Part shown: piece by piece, positions 53,343 through 59,756 of the stretch
Layout: each line of letters opens with the position of its first letter
Position numbering within the stretch: position 1 is the first letter of the stretch
Assembly (NCBI GenBank): GCA_014191035.1
Contig: BJGX01000005.1
Coordinates: 1 to 59,756 of the forward strand
Direction: 5' to 3'
Source: Candidatus Saccharimonadota bacterium
GTDB taxonomy: Bacteria > Patescibacteriota > Saccharimonadia > CAILAD01 > BJGX01
Length of the DNA stretch: 59,756 nucleotides
Notes under the pieces: model-generated
Told to the model about the DNA's origin: nothing
What the model saw: only the letters and a program-made list of their open reading frames with translations
Databases searched by the model: none
Position numbers and translations under genes: made by a program

Positions 53343-54611
53343 CTAGGCCAGCTTTGTTTCCAAGGATTCTATCTCATCAATAGGGTGCATAAAACTTTCG
53401 AATTTATCGCTTCGGCTTATTACTTCTACACAGTTATTTTCTAAGGTCTTTTTGCTAACTACAATCTGCACTGGGCAACCAATTAAATCTGCGTCGGCAA
53501 ATCTCTCACCTGTGCTAGCTGAATCCCTATCATCATAAAGACATTTATCTTCTCCTAATGTTTCATAAACCTTATTGGCAACCTTAATATTTTCTTCATC
53601 TGGAAGCGCGACAATATGATACATGTACGGCGCAATGCTTTCAGGCCAAACCAATCCCTTATCATCTGCAAATTTTTCGGTAATAACGCCCATCAATCTT
53701 GATATGCCAATACCATAGCTTCCCATCCAAACATTTTTTTGGATATTATCTTCGTCGGAATATTTATAATCCAGGTGCTCGGAAAACTTAGTACTTAGAG
53801 GAAATATGTTTCCAACTTCACTTGCCATTACTTGCTCTAGCTCATCAAAGTTAACTCCAAGCTTCTTGGCGTCCTCAGGCGTGGCCACCTCTTTGTTATA
53901 TGCAACTTTATTTTTACGGTCCAAATAAATAACATCTTCACCGCTTTCAAGTACAGTTTGGTACTCATGAGAATAATCATCAGTAAAGTCACCGCCAGAT
54001 GCAAAAGTAATATATGTATCTTGGCCAATTCCTAACCTGTCAAAAATAGCGTCATATCTTTCTTTGGCAAGTTCGTAAAATTTATTCAGATCATCCTCAC
54101 TGGTGTGGAAGCTGTAGAGATCTTTCATTATAAATTCACGACCGCGAAGAAGCCCAGATTTAGCCCTAGCTTCATTTCTAAATTTAGTTTGGATTTGATA
54201 TACAGCAAAAGGAAAATCTTTATAGCTTGTGCGAAAATGCTTTGCAATTGGAGTAATAATTTCTTCGTGCGTAGGATTCAATATGTATTCTGCTGTACTT
54301 TTTTCTAGGGCTTTTTCGTTTGCAGCTCTAGTACTCATTAATATATCTATAGCGTCATGGCGCTTGGTTGCATGCCAGCGCTCGCGGCCCGAAAGTGCGG
54401 GCATCAAGAGCTCTTCACCAATCTTGTCCATTTCGTCGCGGACAATCTGTTCGATATTTTTAATAACCTTCATTCCTAATGGTAAAAAAGCATAAACTCC
54501 AGCCATTTCTTGGTAAATATATCCAGCCCTAGTTAGCAATTGAGCGTTAACAGATTCAATTTGGCTAGAGATGTTTTTACTTGTTTTGGTAAATAGTTTA
54601 GATAGTTTCAT
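53343..54611 (-). CDS. proS: prolyl-tRNA synthetase, short form without editing insert
   Basis: 422 residues versus ~570 for usual bacterial ProRS. Motif 1 region QEMAGVYAFLPLGMKV, motif 2 KFRNEARAKSGLLRGREFIMKDLYSF, motif 3 GSYGIGISRLMGVI, then the anticodon domain (LYDDRDSASTGERFADADLIG). The ~180-residue INS editing domain between motifs 2 and 3 is missing. TTGCAA, 17 nt, GATACT and then 7 nt lead to the ATG. Confidence 0.95.
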   Translation of the reverse strand: MKLSKLFTKTSKNISSQIESVNAQLLTRAGYIYQEMAGVYAFLPLGMKVIKNIEQIVRDEMDKIGEELLMPALSGRERWHATKRHDAIDILMSTRAANEKALEKSTAEYILNPTHEEIITPIAKHFRTSYKDFPFAVYQIQTKFRNEARAKSGLLRGREFIMKDLYSFHTSEDDLNKFYELAKERYDAIFDRLGIGQDTYITFASGGDFTDDYSHEYQTVLESGEDVIYLDRKNKVAYNKEVATPEDAKKLGVNFDELEQVMASEVGNIFPLSTKFSEHLDYKYSDEDNIQKNVWMGSYGIGISRLMGVITEKFADDKGLVWPESIAPYMYHIVALPDEENIKVANKVYETLGEDKCLYDDRDSASTGERFADADLIGCPVQIVVSKKTLENNCVEVISRSDKFESFMHPIDEIESLETKLA

Positions 54612-54618
54612 ATCTATT

Positions 54619-54647
54619 AGTATCGTGTAAATAATCTAATGTTGCAA
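54619..54647 (-). promoter_or_regulatory. promoter of proS, leaderless start
   Basis: TTGCAA (54642-54647), 17-nt spacer, GATACT (54619-54624), 7 nt to the ATG. Confidence 0.6.
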
Positions 54648-54651
54648 GCTG

Positions 54652-56505
54652 TTATTTAGCAACTTTGGGTCTAAAGCGAGCTCTTAGCGCGTTCAATATT
54701 ACAATTACATCAATTGCTTCCTGCATAAATGCGCCCGCAACAGGGACTATAAACCCTGCAACAGCAAAAACCATTAATATTGAGCTTAATCCCATTCCGG
54801 TAAAAATACTTTGCTTGGCTATAAATACAGATCGCTTCGAAATAGCCACCAGCTCAGAGAGCCTACCTAGATCATCTTGCATAATAACTGCATCGGCGGC
54901 TTCAGAAGCAGCGGTTGATCCTTTAGCACCCAAAGCCACTCCGACATCAGAAGCTGCAAGCACTGGAGCGTCATTAATGCCATCGCCAACCATAGCAATT
55001 GGACTATACTTTTTCTTTTCAGCTAGTAAAATATTTACTTTATCGGCAGGCAATACTTCGCTTTCGACTTTTGTAATACCAAGCTGATTGCCTATATACT
55101 CCCCTACCTGCTTACGATCGCCAGTTATCATAATAAAGTTCTTAACCCCTGAACTTTTCAGATCTGCTATAGTCTGCTTGGCTTCTGCTCGCAATGGATC
55201 AACAAATGAAATTGAGCCCAAATACTTATTACCGCTAGCTACATAGAGTGCGGTGTTTTCGTGCTCGCTATGGCCAACGCAAATCGGTGAATTTACATCG
55301 ATACCCGATTCCTTAAGAAGTGCAAAACTACCAACAAATACTTTTTTGCCTTTTACTTCAGCAGTTATTCCCTTTCCTGGTATTTCTTTTGATTTTTCCA
55401 CCTTGTATAAACTTAGCTTTTTGGAATTTGCAGTATCTACAACCACTTGTGCTAGAGTGTGGGTCGAATACTTTTCAACACTTGCGGCAATTTTTAATAA
55501 TTCATCCCTGGTAACTCCCTCGCAAGGGTCAATGCCCATTACAGTCGGCTTGCCCTGAGTTACTGTTCCGGTTTTATCAAAAGCAATTGCCTTTAGTCTA
55601 CTTAATTGTTCGAGCACCCCGCCACTTTTAATGATCACACCTCTACTGGCTGCCCTGCTCATTCCAGATACAATTGCTACTGGGGTGGCAATTAGTAGCG
55701 GGCATGGGGTTGCAACAACCAGAACCGAAAGGGCACGCACCGGGTCACCACTTATAATCCAGGCGATTGCTGCCATTACAAATGTAATTATTGTAAATGG
55801 CAGACTATAAACATCTGCCAGACGCACAAGAGGTGATTTCTTAGTTGATGCCTCGCTAACTAATTTAATAATTGTTTCGTATTGGCTTTCTTTACTTATC
55901 TTAGTTGCATGAATTTCAATAACACCGTCTAGGTTAATTGAACCCGACAATACTTCATCGCCCGATTTTTTATTTTCAGGCAAGCTCTCTCCAGTTATGG
56001 CAGATTCATCAACCGAACTAAAGCCTTTATATATTTTTCCATCTACTGGAATCATGTCTCCGGGCTTTAACAATATCGAGTCGTCAACTTTTACTTTATC
56101 TACCGGAACATCCTGGGGTTGGCCATTAACAATTAAGTGTGCGATGGTTGGCTTGCGTTTTAATAAGCTATCTAGCTCTTTACGGGCACGGTTTTTGGCG
56201 AATTCCTCTAAGGCATTTCCGCCCGTCAACATTATTACAATAACCGCGGCTGCCACGTATTGGCCCAAAAGTAGAGAGGCCCCAATAGCCACCAGTGCAA
56301 TAATATCTACGCCAACTTGGCCAGACATTAGAGTTTTTATCATTTCGCGAGCTTCTGGCAAAATTGCAATTATGGAAATAGCTATTACGCCAATTGTGGC
56401 TGGCTGCTTGTAACCTAAAAGTGCTAACACCAAACAAATACTAAGCACTATTAAAACTAAGCCAAAATTTACATAGGGCCAACTAACTGTTAGCTTTTTA
56501 CTCAT
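54652..56505 (-). CDS. heavy-metal P1B-type ATPase
   Basis: 617 residues. Membrane helices, actuator motif ITGESLPENKKSG, the ion motif ATPCPLLIATPVAIV (CPL in place of the common CPC), phosphorylation site AFDKTGTVTQGKP (about 310) and hinge MVGDGINDAPVLAASDVG. No N-terminal metal-binding domain. Exports a transition metal; specificity cannot be read from CPL alone. TATTAT lies 6 nt before the ATG. Confidence 0.93.
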   Translation of the reverse strand: MSKKLTVSWPYVNFGLVLIVLSICLVLALLGYKQPATIGVIAISIIAILPEAREMIKTLMSGQVGVDIIALVAIGASLLLGQYVAAAVIVIMLTGGNALEEFAKNRARKELDSLLKRKPTIAHLIVNGQPQDVPVDKVKVDDSILLKPGDMIPVDGKIYKGFSSVDESAITGESLPENKKSGDEVLSGSINLDGVIEIHATKISKESQYETIIKLVSEASTKKSPLVRLADVYSLPFTIITFVMAAIAWIISGDPVRALSVLVVATPCPLLIATPVAIVSGMSRAASRGVIIKSGGVLEQLSRLKAIAFDKTGTVTQGKPTVMGIDPCEGVTRDELLKIAASVEKYSTHTLAQVVVDTANSKKLSLYKVEKSKEIPGKGITAEVKGKKVFVGSFALLKESGIDVNSPICVGHSEHENTALYVASGNKYLGSISFVDPLRAEAKQTIADLKSSGVKNFIMITGDRKQVGEYIGNQLGITKVESEVLPADKVNILLAEKKKYSPIAMVGDGINDAPVLAASDVGVALGAKGSTAASEAADAVIMQDDLGRLSELVAISKRSVFIAKQSIFTGMGLSSILMVFAVAGFIVPVAGAFMQEAIDVIVILNALRARFRPKVAK

Positions 56506-56562
56506 ATATTAATAATACAGGCTAAATAAGATTATTTAAAACCCGGCAGAACTATTTTAACC

Positions 56563-56591
56563 TTGACTTTTTTATCTTATTTTGATACTAT
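56563..56591 (+). promoter_or_regulatory. promoter of the GC-rich orphan gene
   Basis: TTGACT, 17-nt spacer, TACTAT. The predicted start near 56598 rules out translation from in-frame ATGs before it. Confidence 0.75.
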
Positions 56592-56629
56592 TATGGGCCT
56601 GCCTAGTCCCGAAAGGAGCTGGTTATCAG

Positions 56630-57004
56630 ATGGCATCCCTGCCATTTTGGAAGAGTTTCGGAAATATGGGTGCACTCCGAAACATTGAAACGCACCAAGA
56701 ACGGAAGGTTCGTGAACACGCCAGGACTGATATCCTGATTACACGAGTTTCACTTGCCGACCAGATGGGCGAGGAATGTCACAAGTTCCTCGACAATGCC
56801 CAAAAGGCCCTCGATAAGGGCTATGTGGAGCCGGCTCACATAAGCCGACTCATCAACTTCTTGCGAGAAGGAGCCTACCCAGGCTTTCTCGTGTGGACGT
56901 TGGTCGCCCTAACCGAAGCCAAGTCCCGAGACCAACGAGAGTCGATCATCGACCTCGCTCGGAGCAACGCTTCGGTTAATTCAAAGCCCCTAGCCAGGGC
57001 ATAG
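56630..57004 (+). CDS. GC-rich orphan protein, unknown function
   Basis: 124 residues from the ATG at 56630, 11 nt after AAAGGAG (a long gap). Soluble and helical: THQERKVREHARTDILITRVSLADQMGEECHKFLDN, then ISRLINFLREGAYPGFLVWTLVALTEAK. The coding sequence is visibly richer in GC than all neighbours, with GCC, CTC, CGA and GAC codons. This and the isolated promoter/terminator unit suggest acquisition. No family recognised. Confidence 0.65.
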   Translation: MASLPFWKSFGNMGALRNIETHQERKVREHARTDILITRVSLADQMGEECHKFLDNAQKALDKGYVEPAHISRLINFLREGAYPGFLVWTLVALTEAKSRDQRESIIDLARSNASVNSKPLARA

Positions 57005-57020
57005 TACTGGTTAGCTTTTT

Positions 57021-57056
57021 GCCCCCTCTGTCTTCGGACAAGGGGCTTTTTCTTTT
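57021..57056 (+). terminator. Terminator of the GC-rich orphan gene
   Basis: GCCCC...GTC-TTCG-GAC..GGGGC hairpin with a stable TTCG loop followed by TTTTTCTTTT. Confidence 0.85.
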
Positions 57057-57765
57057 AATAATAAACTTTGTTGTAAGATTTCAAATGCAAATGGTGATCA
57101 TGTTTATCATACTCATAAACTGTCACTCCGCAATTTAATGGCTTTTGTTCTGTTGAAAATCGAAGAGCCTGTTCATAACTCCATTTTTCTAATAAAAATC
57201 TAAAGCTTCTTATGGCGCCGGCATGTGTTACTACGAGTATTTTTTGCCCAGCTCTGTCTCTAAAAATTGTGTCCATAAACAAATAAATTCTTTCTGTTAC
57301 TTGAGCTAAACTTTCTCCTCCAGGTGGAACTGCAAAGTAGCCACCAAAAGTCTTCCAATACTCAGCCATATATGGAAAGGCTTTTTTAGCTTCTTCTTCG
57401 GTCATATCATAAGCATATCCAGGGTCGCGCTCACGAATAAACGAACTCATTCTAACTTTCATTCGATCTTTTTCTGATTCGCTATAGTTTCTTAAAATTT
57501 CATCAACTGTCTGCTTAGTTCTTTTGTAGCCAGAATGGTAAACATAATCAAACACTCCAAAGCTTTGTTTTAAAATGTGCCCAGTAATTCTGGCTTGAGA
57601 TTTGCCTGCTTCAGTAAGCTCCACTTCCTCATCAGCAATCCCGCGAACTTTATTGCGTGCGTATTCATCGGCAAAGAAAGATTCATCTTTTTTTACTTTA
57701 TTGCGTTCTGATTCAGCATGCCTGACTAATATTAGTTCTAATGGTCGATCAATTTTTCTGTCCAT
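57055..57765 (-). CDS. histidine phosphatase family protein
   Basis: 236 residues. ELILVRHAESERNK supplies the RHxE catalytic motif (about residue 16), ELTEAGKSQARITGH the usual follow-up, and ILVVTHAGAIRSFRFLL the second His. Phosphoglycerate mutase-like fold; an acid phosphatase or mutase, substrate unknown. TAAAAT with a TG extension lies 7 nt before the ATG (57773-57778). Confidence 0.88.
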   Translation of the reverse strand: MDRKIDRPLELILVRHAESERNKVKKDESFFADEYARNKVRGIADEEVELTEAGKSQARITGHILKQSFGVFDYVYHSGYKRTKQTVDEILRNYSESEKDRMKVRMSSFIRERDPGYAYDMTEEEAKKAFPYMAEYWKTFGGYFAVPPGGESLAQVTERIYLFMDTIFRDRAGQKILVVTHAGAIRSFRFLLEKWSYEQALRFSTEQKPLNCGVTVYEYDKHDHHLHLKSYNKVYY

Positions 57766-57792
57766 ATCTGTTATTTTAGCATAAAAATAAAA

Positions 57793-57839
57793 TAGCCCGG
57801 CGTATAAACCGAGCTTTTTGACTAAACAAATTAGTTTAG
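57793..57839 (-). terminator. Terminator of the acidic orphan gene
   Basis: AGCTCGG/CCGGGCT hairpin (57793-57815) followed on the minus strand by ATTTTATTTTT; a second hairpin ACTAAAC/GTTTAGT overlaps the stop codon. Confidence 0.7.
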
Positions 57840-58205
57840 TCGGGGGTCATTAATGGCATTAAAGTTACACTCTTCGAGAGCTTCTGTTATCTCGATGGTT
57901 GTATCGAGCGCCTCTTCATCGTCCATACCCATACCCTCAAGTATGCAGTACACAAATTCCTGCATGGGCTGAATGCCGCTAATTACTGCCTGCTTCCACT
58001 TGGACATGTCATAGAATGTTTCACCATTCGACATTTCTAGGCGGATCTTAGACTTCATATTGCCAAGTACCGTGATAACAGAATCTGTTCCTGAATAGAG
58101 AGAATTTTCATAAGCCTTGATAACAAGTTCACAATAAAAATTTAAGCTATTTTCATAGTGAGAAATCCAGCTGACCGAGAACGTATCTCCCTCATCGATG
58201 CCCAA
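57831..58205 (-). CDS. acidic orphan protein, unknown function
   Basis: 124 residues, TTG start directly after AAGGAGGACAG. Acidic and soluble: SWISHYENSLNFYCELVIKAYENSLYSG, then EFVYCILEGMGMDDEEALDTTIEITEALEECNF. No family recognised. Composition is slightly GC-richer than queA. Confidence 0.65.
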   Translation of the reverse strand: MGIDEGDTFSVSWISHYENSLNFYCELVIKAYENSLYSGTDSVITVLGNMKSKIRLEMSNGETFYDMSKWKQAVISGIQPMQEFVYCILEGMGMDDEEALDTTIEITEALEECNFNAINDPRLN

Positions 58206-58262
58206 CTGTCCTCCTTGGTAAGGTCGCTATATATTACAACTTTTACAGATATAAATCAATGC

Positions 58263-59288
58263 TTATCTTATCAACATACTATCGCCGTAGCTCAAGAAAT
58301 TATATTCATTTTTAATTGCTTTTTCATAGGCAATTAGTAGATTATCCCAGCCAGCAAATGCTCCAGCCAGCATCAACACCGTACTCTTGGGCGCATGAAA
58401 GTTCGTAAGAAGCATATCGACTACCTTAAATTGATAGCCTGGGTAAATAAATATGTCTGACTCGCCTTCAATGTTTTCTTTGCCCGATAGAATATGTTCG
58501 CTGGCATACTCCAAAGTTCTAGCTACCGTTGTACCAACAGCTAAAACTTTATTGCCACTATTTTTAGCCTTATTTATTTTTTTAACAGTTGATCCCGGGA
58601 TACTAAACCATTCACTGTGCATTTTGTGTTCTTTGATGTTATCCGTGCGAATTGGCAGGAATGTACCAAGCCCTACATGCAATGTTAAATAGCAAACCTC
58701 AACACCCCTTGCTTTGAGCTTATCAATTAGCTTATCTGTAAAATTAAGGCTCGCAGTTGGTGCAGCCACCGAGCCCTCGCTTTTGGCAAACTCGGTTTGG
58801 TAGCGCTCCACATCCTCTTTGGTATCTTCGCGCTTCATATATGGTGGCAAGGGCACATGCCCTAGGCTTTCGGCTATTTCCATAAAGTCGGCTGTAGATT
58901 CCAAAAGCGCCGTACCGTCTTCGTAAACTCCAAGCACTCGTACATTGTATTTATCGATTGCCAAATCCATACCCTCTTTTAGCTTTCCTCTATACATTGC
59001 TTTGTGATGATATTTATCTTCGGCCTGACCGTGCTTTTCGGTTAAGAGTATTTCATATTTTTTTCCATCAGCACCAACAGCTTCTAGCCGAGCCTTAATT
59101 ACCTTTGTGTTATTTAGTACCACTATGTCGCCAGGATTTAAATAGCTTAATAAATCTGCATATTTTTTATCCTTCACTTCGCCAGTACTTTTATCCAAAA
59201 CCAAAAGCTTTGCATCGCCACGCTTTTGGGGTGGATGCTGGGCAATTCTTTCTTTTGGAAGTTTGTAATTATAATCGCTTAGTTTCAT
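58263..59288 (-). CDS. queA: S-adenosylmethionine:tRNA ribosyltransferase-isomerase
   Basis: 341 residues from the ATG at 59288; an ATG at 59297 would lie inside the -10 box. MKLSDYNYKLPKERIAQHP, LNNTKVIKARL, SEGSVAAPTASLNFT, TLHVGLGTFLPIRTDNI and TNFHAPKSTVLML are all QueA blocks. It makes epoxyqueuosine in tRNA. No other queuosine gene is present here; the substrate base is probably acquired (inference). Confidence 0.95.
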   Translation of the reverse strand: MKLSDYNYKLPKERIAQHPPQKRGDAKLLVLDKSTGEVKDKKYADLLSYLNPGDIVVLNNTKVIKARLEAVGADGKKYEILLTEKHGQAEDKYHHKAMYRGKLKEGMDLAIDKYNVRVLGVYEDGTALLESTADFMEIAESLGHVPLPPYMKREDTKEDVERYQTEFAKSEGSVAAPTASLNFTDKLIDKLKARGVEVCYLTLHVGLGTFLPIRTDNIKEHKMHSEWFSIPGSTVKKINKAKNSGNKVLAVGTTVARTLEYASEHILSGKENIEGESDIFIYPGYQFKVVDMLLTNFHAPKSTVLMLAGAFAGWDNLLIAYEKAIKNEYNFLSYGDSMLIR

Positions 59289-59295
59289 TGCGTAC

Positions 59296-59301
59296 ATTTT
59301 A
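59296..59301 (-). promoter_or_regulatory. -10 box of queA, leaderless start
   Basis: TAAAAT, then 7 nt to the ATG at 59288. It decides the start codon. Confidence 0.5.
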
Positions 59302-59330
59302 CCTTATATCTGGAAATTTAGCCTGTTTTT

Positions 59331-59339
59331 TGCTAAAAT
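59331..59339 (+). promoter_or_regulatory. extended -10 upstream of the hairpin leader and tRNA-Gln
   Basis: TGC plus TAAAAT, divergent from queA. Confidence 0.4.
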
Positions 59340-59368
59340 ACGGGTTGATTTTGCGATCAATAAATTAA

Positions 59369-59488
59369 CGACAAAAGAATCCGAAGGCGCGTTAGCAACT
59401 GTTTCTTTTGTCGAGAGGAGTAATTAAGTGAAAATAGCAAAATGAATCTGAAAAGATTTATTTGTAAATTGAAACTTAATTAGGACGA
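59369..59488 (+). ncRNA. hairpin leader with micro-ORFs upstream of tRNA-Gln
   Basis: A perfect 11-bp stem, CGACAAAAGAA (59369-59379) with TTCTTTTGTCG (59403-59413), has a 23-nt loop containing GTTAGCAAC. Directly after it comes GAGAGGAG and a GTG at ideal spacing, opening a 5-codon frame whose TGA overlaps an ATG of a 13-codon frame ending at 59482. It resembles a leader or attenuator but no known riboswitch. Confidence 0.35.
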
Positions 59489-59563
59489 TGGGGTGTGGCC
59501 AAGTGGTAAGGCGCTTGATTCTGGCTCAAGAGATCGTGGGTTCGAATCCTACCACCCCAGCCA
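59489..59563 (+). tRNA. tRNA-Gln(CUG)
   Basis: 75 nt with encoded CCA. Acceptor TGGGGTG/CACCCCA, D-arm GCC/GGC, anticodon stem CTTGA/TCAAG, loop TTCTGGC (CUG), T-arm GTGGG/CCTAC. U1-A72 is the weak first pair typical of glutamine tRNAs. Confidence 0.95.
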
Positions 59564-59566
59564 ATA

Positions 59567-59597
59567 AAAGTAGTCGACTTTTGTCGGCTATTTTTAT
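59567..59597 (+). terminator. Terminator of tRNA-Gln
   Basis: TAGTCGAC/GTCGGCTA hairpin with TTTT loop and a TTTTTATT tail. Confidence 0.75.
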
Positions 59598-59756
59598 TAG
59601 ATTGCGTATAGATTTGAACCCAATGAGAGTAGCGGTGGGTTCGGTGGAGCGATATCACGCACAGAAGTTTGCTTCGAGCATGATTTAGCGAAGAAGGCGT
59701 AAGCCGCTATTCTACCGACCCAGACATAAAAAAATTGAGTTTTGCTTTTTATATCT
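59598..59756. other. unexplained edge sequence
   Basis: No convincing gene. The stretch is GC-richer than the surrounding gaps up to about 59725 and has no ribosome binding site before its short open frames. It may belong to a feature beyond the window. Confidence 0.3.

Noticed and set aside
59331-59413. PreQ1 riboswitch beside queA
   Set aside because: The hairpin is on the strand opposite to queA and lacks the C-rich loop and A-rich tail of known preQ1 aptamers.
59476-59688. Frames of ~60 codons across tRNA-Gln on both strands
   Set aside because: Same reason: chance frames through a tRNA.

Overview
The window is a compact, AT-rich bacterial chromosome segment. It looks like a member of the Candidate Phyla Radiation, most likely Candidatus Saccharibacteria (TM7). 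The reasons are very short intergenic gaps, a two-gene split transketolase, GatCAB transamidosome genes, a short ProRS, ribosomal protein L19 with a long acidic tail, small orphan membrane proteins and almost no biosynthesis. TGA is used as a stop (for example at the end of rpiB), which argues against the Gracilibacteria/Absconditabacteria code. The taxonomic placement is inference from gene content; no 16S gene is present.

Layout. 0-14.3 kb, minus strand: an acyltransferase-like gene, rplS, dnaE, an envelope/translation operon (gatC, gatA, a HEPN-like membrane protein, gatB, a small MscS channel, three small membrane proteins), then ligA between membrane proteins. 14.3-15.5 kb: tRNA Gly, Phe, Cys, Leu(UAA), Val. 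15.5-24.5 kb: a transglutaminase-like protein, folD, tRNA-Leu(GAG) with two decayed tandem tRNA-like copies, a GlcD-like flavoprotein, an Rpf-like muralytic protein, an OppA-like protein, secG, a holin-like protein and uvrC. 24.6-34.1 kb is the accessory heart: five ~90-residue proteins sharing a C-terminal pattern, three CSLREA-type surface proteins (two sharing a perfect 334-bp 3' end), a DMT transporter and two photolyases. 34.2-39.4 kb: uvrA, uvrB and small ORFs. 39.5-46.6 kb: a glutaredoxin and an eight-gene operon gap-rpiB-rpe-tktN-tktC-pfkB-pfkB-trxB. 46.7-59.8 kb: HtrA-like protease, thioredoxin-fold proteins, rpmG, xth, murB, proS, a P1B ATPase, GC-richer orphans, queA and tRNA-Gln(CUG).

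How it works together. The sugar operon interconverts pentose and triose phosphates and feeds GAPDH, with a thioredoxin reductase attached. UvrABC, LigA, ExoIII and two photolyases form a strong repair set, suggesting exposure to light at some life stage. SecG, DsbA-like, HtrA-like, Rpf-like, transglutaminase-like and LAGTG-anchored surface proteins make up the cell-surface side expected of an epibiont.

Two cross-cutting signals stand out. First, most first-in-operon genes have a TATAAT-like -10 box 6-7 nt before the start codon and no Shine-Dalgarno, implying leaderless mRNAs, while operon-internal genes and small accessory genes carry clear Shine-Dalgarno sites. Second, LigA, the PhrB-type photolyase and L33 have all lost the cysteines that normally bind Zn or Fe-S clusters.
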